DNA from: Verrucomicrobiota bacterium | Lineage (GTDB): Bacteria; Verrucomicrobiota; Verrucomicrobiia; Verrucomicrobiales; DEV007 | NCBI GenBank assembly: GCA_002862135.1 | Contig: PKCI01000155.1 | Coordinates: 1 to 32,605 of the forward strand | Direction of reading: 5' to 3' | DNA length: 32,605 nucleotides | Part shown: piece after piece, positions 24,870 to 31,898 of the stretch | Position numbering within the stretch: the first letter of the stretch is position 1 | Layout of the letters: every line of letters starts with the position of its first letter | The notes under the pieces: model-generated | What the model was told of the DNA's origin: nothing | The model's database searches: none | What the model saw: only the letters and a program-made list of their open reading frames with translations | Position numbers and translations under genes: made by a program

Positions 24870-25901
24870 CTATTCACCCTTATGCGATTTTTGGTAGTGC
24901 TCTTTGAGCACGTCGCGACCGAAGTCACCGTCAAAGTCGCGCCAGACCGCGTGAACGTGCTCGGCACCATTCTGAGTGTTGGCATACTCGAGGAGGAAGG
25001 TCGGCCCCTGAACGCGATAGTAATGCCCCTCCTTGGGCTCAAGCCCACCGGCCCAGGCAAAGACGATCTTGTCGAGACCGGCTTTTTCAATAGATGCCAG
25101 CTCTTCTTCAGCCACCTCTTCGCGCACGCGTTCGACATAAACTCGAATCAGCTCCATCAACTTGGCCTGCTGATCCTTGTTGAGATCGCCGTAAGTGATT
25201 CCCGCGTCACCGAGATGTTCGACAACCGGCTCTGCCGTGGTGAGGATTTCCTTGGGAGACTTCTCCTGGAACACAGCCGTCCTGCGCTGCTTCTTGGAAA
25301 GGGATTTCACCAGTTCTCGGGCCACGTCCTCTTCACCGGCCAGCACCTTGAGACCTTTGCGGGGCCCTTCGTGAATGATGCCGGGATTCGAAGCAAAGAA
25401 GTTCGGCGTCGCTGACGCCACCTTGCCATCGGCGATAGTGAAGTTCAGGGACATGTGGTGCCCTTCGAAGGCCCAGGCCCAGTCATCAGAAGTCGGGTCG
25501 CCGAAGATGGCCACATAGTACATCTCGGTGTCGCGGTGATCAGCATTCTCCAGTTCCCAGAGCACATACTCGAGGCTCATGATCTGCGTTGCGGTCAGCA
25601 TACCGCGATGACTCAAGCCGGTGCTGAGCAAGGCGTAGGCGAGATGACGCTGATCAGGGCGCATCGACTTAATGGTGACGCCCTTGCGAGCCTTCTCTCC
25701 TTCGAACGGCTTGGGCACAAACGCCCAGTTCTCACGTTCAGGGACGGTGAACTCGAAAGTCGCCGTCTTTTTCTGCTCTTTGTTGAGAGAAGCCAGCCAC
25801 ACCTGAGCAGCGGCGGCCATGTCATCGGCAGCCTCGTGAGCGTTCGCTGTTGAGCCGCCAAGCAGCGCTAGTGCGGGGACAAGAATCAAAAATCGTTTCA
25901 T
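24870..25901 (-). CDS. Secreted DUF3500 protein
   Basis: A 343-residue protein with signal peptide (1-21, MKRFLILVPALALLGGSTANA). The mature part carries the DUF3500 pattern. NWAFVPKPFEGEKARKGVTI and AYALLSTGLSHRG come first, then YYVAIFGDP with WAWAFEGHHMSLNFTIADG near 127-160, and finally FAWAGG with YYRVQGPTFLLEYANTQN and HAVWRDFDGDFG at the end. Members are predicted secreted proteins with histidine-rich conserved sites that may bind metal; no activity is established to my knowledge. Divergent from the SDR gene across 142 bp and closely followed by the methyltransferase gene. Confidence 0.92.
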   Translation of the reverse strand: MKRFLILVPALALLGGSTANAHEAADDMAAAAQVWLASLNKEQKKTATFEFTVPERENWAFVPKPFEGEKARKGVTIKSMRPDQRHLAYALLSTGLSHRGMLTATQIMSLEYVLWELENADHRDTEMYYVAIFGDPTSDDWAWAFEGHHMSLNFTIADGKVASATPNFFASNPGIIHEGPRKGLKVLAGEEDVARELVKSLSKKQRRTAVFQEKSPKEILTTAEPVVEHLGDAGITYGDLNKDQQAKLMELIRVYVERVREEVAEEELASIEKAGLDKIVFAWAGGLEPKEGHYYRVQGPTFLLEYANTQNGAEHVHAVWRDFDGDFGRDVLKEHYQKSHKGE

Positions 25902-26043
25902 GAGGCGCTAGTTAGCCAAGATTTCCCGGCCTCGGCAACGGCGCAATCAGTTGACCTCCTCCGTTGGCAGAGCATTGGGGCCACTCATGAAGAACTGACA
26001 GAGGATATCCTGCCCGAGTTCCCATCGTAATCTTTGAAAAGGA

Positions 26044-26853
26044 ATGAAAACCATCCTCATCACCGGATCCACCGATGGCATTGGATTAGAGACCGCTAGA
26101 AAGCTCTTTTCGCTCGGTCACCGGGTGCTTCTGCATGGGAGAAGCCAGGAAAAGCTCCGCGCCGTCATTGAAACTCTGCAGGACTTTCCCGGCTCGGGTC
26201 CGGTCGAAAGCTATGTCGCTGACCTCTCCCGACTGGTTGAGGTCGAATCTTTTGCCGCTGCCATTCTGGAGAAGCACGATCACCTCGATGTCATCATCAA
26301 TAACGCTGGTGTTTACTCCGCCCCCGTTGCCACTACCTCAGACGGACTCGACCTTCGCTTCGCGGTCAATACCATCGTGCCCTACCTACTCACGAAACGA
26401 CTCCTGCCCCTGTTGAACACGGAAGGTCGCGTCATCAACCTTTCCTCGGCTGCCCAGTCGCCGGTCGAACTGGAAGCTCTGCGCGGCAATCGACCGATCA
26501 ATGACGGCGAAGCCTACGCCCAGAGCAAGCTTGCCCTCACGATGTGGACGGGAGGTCTTGCGGCTTCCCTCGGTGACATCGGCCCCACCCTCATCGCCGT
26601 GAATCCCGGTTCTTTCCTCGGCAGCAAGATGGTGAAGGAAGCCTACGGCATGGCCGGAAAGGATCTCAGTATCGGCGCCAATATCCTCACCCGCGCCGCT
26701 CTCGATGATGAATTCGCCAACGCCTCCGGCAAATATTTCGACAATGACGCGGAGGAGTTTGGCTACCCGCATCCTGACGCCCTTAATGCAACCAAGATGG
26801 CCAACCTCATCGTGGAAATCGAAGCCATCCTGTCCGCCAAGCTTTCGGCGTAG
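26044..26853 (+). CDS. Short-chain dehydrogenase/reductase
   Basis: A 269-residue SDR oxidoreductase. The cofactor site TGSTDGIG (7-14) begins the protein, HGR at 36-38 suggests NADP preference, NNAG lies near 90-93, and the active site is completed by the serine in INLSSAAQ and Y-x-x-x-K in AYAQSKLAL. The substrate pocket resembles the retinol-dehydrogenase/light-dependent-reductase-like group, but the substrate is unknown. Translation starts at ATG 26044 with a purine-rich run immediately before it. It is followed by the ECF sigma operon after about 120 bp and is probably independent of it. Confidence 0.9.
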   Translation: MKTILITGSTDGIGLETARKLFSLGHRVLLHGRSQEKLRAVIETLQDFPGSGPVESYVADLSRLVEVESFAAAILEKHDHLDVIINNAGVYSAPVATTSDGLDLRFAVNTIVPYLLTKRLLPLLNTEGRVINLSSAAQSPVELEALRGNRPINDGEAYAQSKLALTMWTGGLAASLGDIGPTLIAVNPGSFLGSKMVKEAYGMAGKDLSIGANILTRAALDDEFANASGKYFDNDAEEFGYPHPDALNATKMANLIVEIEAILSAKLSA

Positions 26854-26973
26854 CGATCGCCTTAAAATGGCCGTGTAACCATTCGGCTTCCCCTCCCGTC
26901 TTTAATCACGCAAGCTGTCAGCAGGGCTACATTGCTCAAAATGCTTATTTTAGGTACAAAGAGGACCGTCTGC

Positions 26974-27540
26974 GTGGTGGAAACCGAAATACCAGAGTCC
27001 GAGTGGGTCGCTCGCGCCACCAGTGGCGACGAGGATGCTTTCCTGCACCTGGCCAACACCTATCGCCCCCGCGTTTGGGGAACAGCTTCCCGCTTCGCCC
27101 GCTCCCGCGCCGAGCTGGAGGACCTCACCCAGGAATTGTTCGTCAAGATCTGGAAAGGACTGCCCACCTACCGGTCCGATGCTCCTTTCGAGAACTGGCT
27201 CATGACAGTGACGGTGCGCGGCTGCTACGATTTTCTCCGCAAGAACCGGCGTCGTCGCGAGAACGAGCAGCTCGTCGATCCACAGGAAAGCCGTGGCGCC
27301 CAGGACCCACAAGCGAAACGGGAATCCAGCCGCCGCGAAGCGTGGGAAACCGTTCAGTTGCTTCTTGAGCAACTCAATGCGAAAGACCGAACCGTCATCA
27401 CCCTGCTCGACCTCGAAGAGCGGGGCGTCCGCGAAACGGCCGAACTGACCGGTTGGAGCGAATCGAATGTCAAAGTGCGCGCCCACCGGGCCCGCAAAAA
27501 GATGCGACAGATCTACGGCGAATTAGGATTGGAAAAATAG
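26974..27540 (+). CDS. ECF-type RNA polymerase sigma factor
   Basis: A sigma-70 family factor with only regions 2 and 4. Region 2 runs from AFLHLANTYRPRVW to the DLTQELFVKIWKGLP and FENWLMTVTVRGCYDFLRK motifs. A short linker follows. Region 4 has LEQLNAKDRTVITLLDLE and a helix-turn-helix ending SESNVKVRAHRARKKMR. The frame opens earlier: ATG at 26941 and TTG at 26932 are possible starts. GTG at 26974 is preferred because AAAGAGGA lies eight bases upstream, giving a 188-residue protein starting VETEIPESEW. It is six bases upstream of a membrane partner, the usual layout for an ECF and its anti-sigma factor. Confidence 0.92.
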   Translation: MVETEIPESEWVARATSGDEDAFLHLANTYRPRVWGTASRFARSRAELEDLTQELFVKIWKGLPTYRSDAPFENWLMTVTVRGCYDFLRKNRRRRENEQLVDPQESRGAQDPQAKRESSRREAWETVQLLLEQLNAKDRTVITLLDLEERGVRETAELTGWSESNVKVRAHRARKKMRQIYGELGLEK

Positions 27541-27546
27541 CGAACC

Positions 27547-27900
27547 ATGAGCACCAGTGATCCCATCACCCGACTGTTCCAGGCTGCCCGCGGCTACCTG
27601 CCCTCGGGCCCGTTTGGCGAATCCCGCGAGTACGGATTCGAGACGCGACTACGAGCAGCGCTCGCCGAAAGAGCTCCGTCAGCTCCGTCAGCTCCGTCAG
27701 CTCCGTCAGCTCCGTCAGCTCCGTCAGCTCCGTCACTAGCCGAAGTAATTTCCAGCTTCTCCTGGCGCTTTTCCTTCGCAGCCGTTCCACTGCTTGTCAT
27801 TGTCGCGGTTATTTTCACTTACCAGACCCAGGGCGCCCTTCCTGTCGGAATTGAGGGTTTTGTTGCTCAATGGTCTGAGCTCATTCCAGTCGGCTTCTGA
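27547..27900 (+). CDS. Small single-pass membrane protein with APS repeat linker, candidate anti-sigma factor
   Basis: A 117-residue protein. The N-terminal cytoplasmic part (1-41, ending GFETRLRAALAER) is followed by seven APS tripeptides (43-63), then one membrane helix (about 76-91, AAVPLLVIVAVIFTYQ) and a short periplasmic tail. Its place directly after an ECF sigma gene and its topology suggest a membrane anti-sigma factor; the N-terminal part would hold the sigma factor (inference, no ZAS or RsiW signature seen). The linker is coded by a perfect 9-bp tandem repeat, so its length can change without a frameshift. The next gene starts four bases after the stop. Confidence 0.75.
   Translation: MSTSDPITRLFQAARGYLPSGPFGESREYGFETRLRAALAERAPSAPSAPSAPSAPSAPSAPSLAEVISSFSWRFSFAAVPLLVIVAVIFTYQTQGALPVGIEGFVAQWSELIPVGF
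27672..27734 (+). repeat. Seven perfect tandem copies of a 9-bp unit (agctccgtc)
   Basis: The unit agctccgtc repeats seven times without a single mismatch from 27672 to 27734, inside the candidate anti-sigma gene. Because the unit is three codons long it codes for Ala-Pro-Ser repeats. Perfect identity points to recent slippage expansion; gain or loss of units keeps the frame. Confidence 0.97.
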
Positions 27901-27904
27901 ATTC

Positions 27905-28312
27905 ATGCCCGAAAAGAAAACCAAACTCAAAGCCGCTTGCGGCATCGTCATGGTCTTTGGCTCAGGATTCCTCTGCGGAGGATTAGCGCTCGCCTGCCTG
28001 CTCTTCTGGTATGTTCCGCTCAGCGAAGGCTGGAAAAAGGACGAATCCAAGCAGTTCATCACCAAGCACATCGCCAATCGACTGGACCTCACCGAACAAC
28101 AACTGGAGCAAGCCCGCCCCATTATTCACGAGGCGATCGAAAAACGCTATCAGCGACTCGGCAGCTTCGCCAGTTTTGATTCCCAGGTGAGAGCGGACGC
28201 GTTCGATGAACTCAAACTGATTCTCAACGATGATCAAATCGCCACAGGCGAAAAGATGCTTGAACGCTGGAATCGTGGCAACGAGCGCAGGCTCGATAGG
28301 AAATCCGAGTAG
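27905..28312 (+). CDS. Membrane-anchored Spy/CpxP/CnrX-like sensor candidate
   Basis: A 135-residue protein from ATG 27905. A short charged start (MPEKKTKLK) precedes one membrane helix (about 11-35), then a helical periplasmic domain with RLDLTEQQLEQARPIIHEA (about 60-78) and FDELKLILNDDQ. The LTxxQ-like helix and overall helical hairpin resemble the Spy/CpxP/CnrX group of periplasmic stress or metal sensors. This fits a third gene in an ECF operon (compare CnrY-CnrX-CnrH). The frame is open further upstream but would overlap the preceding gene by more than 100 bases. Homology is by pattern only; a different helical fold is possible. Confidence 0.7.
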   Translation: MPEKKTKLKAACGIVMVFGSGFLCGGLALACLLFWYVPLSEGWKKDESKQFITKHIANRLDLTEQQLEQARPIIHEAIEKRYQRLGSFASFDSQVRADAFDELKLILNDDQIATGEKMLERWNRGNERRLDRKSE

Positions 28313-28504
28313 CCGGAACCCCTTGTATGTCACTGATTCCGCCCGCCCTGTCCCAAACATCTCTCGCGATTTGCCTCATTCGAGGCTCTTAGTCCTCGTC
28401 CAAAGTGACGGAGAATTCCCCCGGGTTTTCGTTCTCCGCGCCGGCCTGAAACGGGCTTTTGTCCCCGGACTCCTCGGCATTTCAACTATCGACCTGCATG
28501 TGGC
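28313..28504. other. Non-coding or decayed stretch after the ECF operon
   Basis: Between the sensor-like gene and the SulP remnant I see no gene with a usable start, no recognisable family and no clear terminator. A short stem is possible (cgagg at 28381-28385 with cctcg at 28394-28398). One frame stays open but its translation matches nothing I know. Confidence 0.4.
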
Positions 28505-28663
28505 GTGATCCAGCTCATCAATCGCGAATTCGGCAATCATTCTCACACCGAGGACGACCTTCTCTCCGGTCTGACCGCAGCCCTTGCGCTGGTTACTGAA
28601 GCGGTCGCCTTCGCCATCATCGGCGGGGTTCAACCACTTGTGGGTCTCTACGCCGCCTTCATC
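28505..28663 (+). pseudogene. 5' fragment of a SulP-family anion transporter gene
   Basis: From GTG at 28505, 53 residues read as the intact N-terminus of a SulP transporter: IQLINREF start, then [12 protein letters not shown] (19-30), [19 protein letters not shown] (32-50) and AFI. These are the leader, first membrane helix and the conserved PLVGLYAAF motif of the family. The remaining 400-500 residues expected of a SulP protein are missing. The frame passes without a break into an unrelated beta-propeller sequence at about 28664. This is a truncated gene fused to another fragment, either by deletion in the genome or by an assembly join. Confidence 0.85.
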
Positions 28664-29037
28664 GACGGGCACATCTACCTGCACGGTCGCGACAAGAAAC
28701 TCCACTGTATTGACCTGACCAAAGGCGAAGCTAAATGGTCTACCTACGAAGATTTCGGAGAATACTGGTCCATGATTCAGAAAGGCAACCGCTGCTCGCT
28801 CTCGACCAAAAAGGAATACTGGTCCTCTTTGAAGCGTTTCCAGAAGCCTTCAAGCCACTCGACCGACGCGAGATCTCCCCAAAAGATACCACATGGGCCC
28901 ACAACGGTTTGGACGGTAACCGCGTCCTCATCCGCTCGTTCAAGGGTGTCTCCGTCTGGGAGTGGAAACGACACGATTGCGGTCTGGCTGCGGTTGAGCA
29001 CGTTACTATGGTCACCAGCGAGGCGGGCTTTCGCTAG
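28664..29037 (+). pseudogene. 3' fragment of a PQQ-like beta-propeller gene with a frameshift
   Basis: The sequence from about 28664 reads [37 protein letters not shown] and QKGNR, the last blades of a BamB/PQQ-like beta-propeller. It then breaks frame near 28790. One frame down it resumes as [18 protein letters not shown] and later [18 protein letters not shown], ending VSVWEW near 28970, as these proteins usually end. One missing base (a C next to cgctgctc) explains the break. The 5' part is absent; the SulP fragment occupies its place. The 3' end overlaps the ispD stop by four bases. Confidence 0.8.
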
Positions 29038-29720
29038 TCTTCCGCCTGCGCCCTAAAAGCCGCCTCGGCCACAACCAAGTCACCCGGCACCGTGATCTTC
29101 AGATTTGGATCCGGATTCTCGACCAGTTTGATCGGGTGACCAACGGCTTCGAGAGCAGAAACTTCGTCAGTGACGAGATCACCGCGCTCGATCACGGTTT
29201 CGTAGGCTTCGTGGAGCAACTCGAGTTTAAAGATTTGCGGGGTTTCCATGCCCCAGAGATTATCGCGGGAAACAGCACCATCCACCTCTCCTCGATCGTT
29301 GCCACGTTTCAAGGTGTCGGCCACGCGATGAGCCAGCGTTGCCGCACCGGTTTCCGCAGCCGCGGAGGCGCATAGACTGATGGCCCGGGCACTCACCAGC
29401 GGGCGGGCACCGTCATGCACCGCAACGAGATCGATTTCCCCAGCCACCCGTGACAGGCCGGCATGGACAGAGAGGTGGCGTTCCGCCCCGCCTTCGATCA
29501 CTTCGACAAACTTGTCGAGACCAAGACGCTGCGCCGTCTCCGTAACCGCCTCGATTTTCTCAGGGGACGTCACCACGCGGATTTCAACAACCTCCGGGTA
29601 GGACTGGAAAGCCATCATTGAGCGAGCCAAGACAGACTCACCGTCGAGATCGGCTTCGAGTTTATCGAAACCCATCCTGCGACTGCTTCCGGCAGCGACG
29701 ATGATGGCGGAGATTTTCAT
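29034..29720 (-). CDS. ispD: 2-C-methyl-D-erythritol 4-phosphate cytidylyltransferase
   Basis: IspD couples MEP with CTP to give CDP-methylerythritol, the third step of the MEP route to isoprenoids. The 228-residue protein has the nucleotide-binding start [18 protein letters not shown] (3-20), [12 protein letters not shown] for the sugar-phosphate side, [11 protein letters not shown] and the C-terminal [18 protein letters not shown]. All are in their usual order and length. It starts at ATG 29720, 35 bp after the yqeY stop on the same strand, separated by a short hairpin. ispF, often fused or adjacent, is not seen here. Confidence 0.96.
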   Translation of the reverse strand: MKISAIIVAAGSSRRMGFDKLEADLDGESVLARSMMAFQSYPEVVEIRVVTSPEKIEAVTETAQRLGLDKFVEVIEGGAERHLSVHAGLSRVAGEIDLVAVHDGARPLVSARAISLCASAAAETGAATLAHRVADTLKRGNDRGEVDGAVSRDNLWGMETPQIFKLELLHEAYETVIERGDLVTDEVSALEAVGHPIKLVENPDPNLKITVPGDLVVAEAAFRAQAED

Positions 29721-29733
29721 AGTTCGTCAGAGC

Positions 29734-29752
29734 CTCTTGCTCTGAGCAAGAG
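29734..29752 (-). other. Hairpin between yqeY and ispD
   Basis: ctcttgct (29734-29741) pairs perfectly with agcaagag (29745-29752) around a three-base loop, three bases after the yqeY stop. No U-run follows in the leftward direction, so it may be an mRNA stability or attenuation element rather than a terminator. Confidence 0.45.
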
Positions 29753-29755
29753 TCG

Positions 29756-30211
29756 TTAACCAAGCTTCGACATGACGGCCTGCGAAAGCGTCTTACCGTC
29801 AGCTCGACCTGCCGTCTTCTCCTGAACGATCTTCATGACCTGACCCATTTCCTTGCGGGAAGTGGCGCCTAACTCGGCGATAGCAGCTTCCACGATGCTC
29901 ACGATTTCCTCCGAACTCAGGGGCTCGGGCAGGTAGTCGTTCAGCACTTCGATTTCCGCCTTCTCCTGGTCGGCCAGCTCGTCGCGGCCGGCAGCTTCAT
30001 ACTGCTCAATGGAATCCTGGCGCTTCTTCACTTCTTTTCGAACAACAGCCATGACTTCGGCATCAGTCAATTCGGCATTGGCACCGCCTTTTTCAATGGC
30101 GGCGTTCTTAATAGCTGATTTGAGCATCCGGACGGTATTCAGCGCGACGGTGTTTTTTTCCCGCATCGCCGTTTTCATGTCTTCCGTAATCCTTTGGGTT
30201 AATTCGCTCAT
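29756..30211 (-). CDS. yqeY: GatB/YqeY domain protein
   Basis: A 151-residue soluble helical protein of the YqeY family, which resembles the tail domain of GatB, the amidotransferase subunit that corrects misacylated tRNA. The family start LTQRITEDMKTAMREKN (4-20), TVRMLKSAIKNAAIEKG, RKEVKKRQDSIEQYEAAGR and the C-terminal MGQVMKIVQEKTAGRADGK are all present. Stand-alone YqeY has no settled function; it may bind tRNA or tRNA-synthetases (known from family similarity only). It begins 34 bp from the divergent DUF3592 gene and precedes ispD on the same strand. Confidence 0.95.
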   Translation of the reverse strand: MSELTQRITEDMKTAMREKNTVALNTVRMLKSAIKNAAIEKGGANAELTDAEVMAVVRKEVKKRQDSIEQYEAAGRDELADQEKAEIEVLNDYLPEPLSSEEIVSIVEAAIAELGATSRKEMGQVMKIVQEKTAGRADGKTLSQAVMSKLG

Positions 30212-30245
30212 GCGCTAAACTACCCACGATCCATCAATTCGCGAC

Positions 30246-30761
30246 GTGAAAAACAACCCTTCTTCCAACACCCCAAAACCTCCCGTCAATGTGGCTGGGC
30301 GCATCTGGAAAGCCTTCCTCGGCCTTGGTATCGCTATCGCCGGCTGGGTCTTTGCCCTCTACTTGTGGGGTTCCTACGAGAGAGCCGCTGTGATGGACAG
30401 TTGGACAGAAGTCCCCTGCCTCATTGAAGCGACCAACATTGACGACTCTCAGCTCAACCAGCGCGGGGTGCCAAAATACATTCTCACCATCACTTACCGC
30501 TATACCCACGAAGGCAAAGAACGCATCAGCGACCGCTACAAGCGCCTCCCCACCGAGAGCAGCGATCCCCGCAAGGTAGAGGCCAAGGAGAAGAAATATC
30601 TCGTCGGAGAAGAGTCAGTTTGCTACGTCAATCCCGAGAATCCCGACTTCGCCGTGCTGAGGAAAGACAGCAAAGCCGGGCTCTACTCTATCTGGTTCCC
30701 CTGCCTGTTCATCGTTGGCGGAGCCGGTATGATTCTAACGGCTATCCTCCGTCGCGCCTGA
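30246..30761 (+). CDS. DUF3592 membrane protein
   Basis: A 171-residue protein starting at GTG 30246. It has one membrane helix near the start (about 24-44) and another at the end (about 146-166). Between them lies a beta-rich domain with TEVPCLIEATNIDD, YILTITYRYTHEGKE and a closing GEESVCYVNPENPDFAVLR. This arrangement and the YxVNPxNP-like block are typical of DUF3592. Function is unknown. It ends five bases before the histone-deacetylase-family gene on the same strand, so the two are probably translated together. Confidence 0.87.
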   Translation: MKNNPSSNTPKPPVNVAGRIWKAFLGLGIAIAGWVFALYLWGSYERAAVMDSWTEVPCLIEATNIDDSQLNQRGVPKYILTITYRYTHEGKERISDRYKRLPTESSDPRKVEAKEKKYLVGEESVCYVNPENPDFAVLRKDSKAGLYSIWFPCLFIVGGAGMILTAILRRA

Positions 30762-30766
30762 TTCTC

Positions 30767-31711
30767 ATGAAAACCGGACTCCTCATCGATCGCGATTTCT
30801 GCGACCACGATCCCGGAGCCGGACACCCGGAGGCCCCCGAGCGCATTGAGGCCATCATCAAGGAACTGGAAGAAGCCAACCTGATTGAAAACTGCACTGC
30901 CATTCCCAAGCGCAAAGTCACCGACGATGAAGCTCTCCTCGTTCACACTGACGAATACCTCAAAGTCGTCCACACGGAAATAGACGGCACCCATTCCGGG
31001 ATTCTCAGCACAGGTGATACCAATTTCGGCCCCGCCTCTCTCGAAGTGGCCCGCAACGCTGCCGGTGGATTGCTTAATGCCGTCGACGGAGTCATCGGGG
31101 GAGCGTATGACAACGCCTTCTGCGCGGTTCGCCCTCCCGGCCACCACGCCACCCAGAGTCGGGGAATGGGGTTCTGCATTTTTAACAACGCCGCTATCGC
31201 CGCGCGCTACGCAAAAGAGCAGTATGGCCTCGAGCGTATTGCCATCATTGACTGGGACGTGCACCACGGCAACGGCACCCAGGATATCTTCTACGAGGAC
31301 GGCAGTGTCTTCTATTTCTCCACCCACCAGCACCCCTGGTATCCCGGAACTGGCTCGAAAGACGAAACCGGGATCGGCCGCGGCGCCGGAACGACGCTCA
31401 ATGTCCCTCTCCCTGCAGGTTGCGGCATGGATGAAATCGGGGCCGCCTTTCGCGGAGCCTTCACAAAGAAGATGAAGGATTTCAAACCTGATCTCGTCAT
31501 CATCTCCGCAGGTTTCGACAGCCGCCTCGGTGATCCGTTAGGACAGCTTACTCTTTCTGACGAAGACTTCGCCAGCCTCACCGGAATCCTTACCGAACTG
31601 GCCGGAGAGTTTTCAGCCGGGCGCCTCGTTTCTGTTCTCGAAGGCGGCTACAACCAGGCCGGACTCGCTCTCGCTGTGAAACACCACATCGAAGCCCTCC
31701 AGAAATCCTGA
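30767..31711 (+). CDS. Histone-deacetylase family zinc amidohydrolase
   Basis: A 314-residue enzyme of the arginase/deacetylase fold. The active site is intact: RPPGHHA (122-128) supplies the His pair, DWDVHHGNGTQ supplies zinc ligands D164 and H166, and SAGFDS supplies D251. PEAPERIEAI near the start and VLEGGYN near the end are also standard. Bacterial members include acetoin-utilisation AcuC-like and acetylpolyamine amidohydrolase-like enzymes, which remove acetyl groups from proteins or polyamines; which applies here is open. The frame is open further back inside the DUF3592 gene, but ATG 30767 fits the family start. It follows that gene after five bases. Confidence 0.95.
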   Translation: MKTGLLIDRDFCDHDPGAGHPEAPERIEAIIKELEEANLIENCTAIPKRKVTDDEALLVHTDEYLKVVHTEIDGTHSGILSTGDTNFGPASLEVARNAAGGLLNAVDGVIGGAYDNAFCAVRPPGHHATQSRGMGFCIFNNAAIAARYAKEQYGLERIAIIDWDVHHGNGTQDIFYEDGSVFYFSTHQHPWYPGTGSKDETGIGRGAGTTLNVPLPAGCGMDEIGAAFRGAFTKKMKDFKPDLVIISAGFDSRLGDPLGQLTLSDEDFASLTGILTELAGEFSAGRLVSVLEGGYNQAGLALAVKHHIEALQKS

Positions 31712-31898
31712 TCTCGTGTGATCTCGAACCTGCTGGCACCGCAGGTGATCGCCACCGTCTCTCCGTACAGGTCGTAAAAACTCGCTTCCATTTCAGTAGA
31801 CTGCAGGAATCCATCAAATGGGGATCCCTCGCAGTCGACAATGACGAAGCCGCGGAATCGCTAATTGAAGGATCCGCAATCTGGAGGATTCTTGTTTC
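31712..31898 (+). other. Intergenic region with an open, start-less frame
   Basis: Between the deacetylase gene and the PBP4-type gene, the third forward frame is open throughout and its codons look coding-like (RFHFSRLQESIKWGSLAV, then DNDEAAESLIEGSAIW). It contains no ATG, GTG or TTG, so it cannot be a complete gene. It may be a remnant or chance. GGAGGA at 31883-31888 is the Shine-Dalgarno for the next gene. Confidence 0.35.

Noticed and set aside
27672-27734. CRISPR array
   Set aside because: The units are 9 bp, contiguous and have no spacers; it is a coding minisatellite.
27566-27818. Reverse-strand frames with long ELT or DGA repeats
   Set aside because: They are mirror readings of the 9-bp repeat inside the plus-strand gene; a repeat of nine bases stays open in several frames.
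28505-29056. A single intact 183-residue gene
   Set aside because: It is a SulP start plus a propeller piece, and after about 28790 its translation turns to serine-rich nonsense while the propeller continues one frame away.
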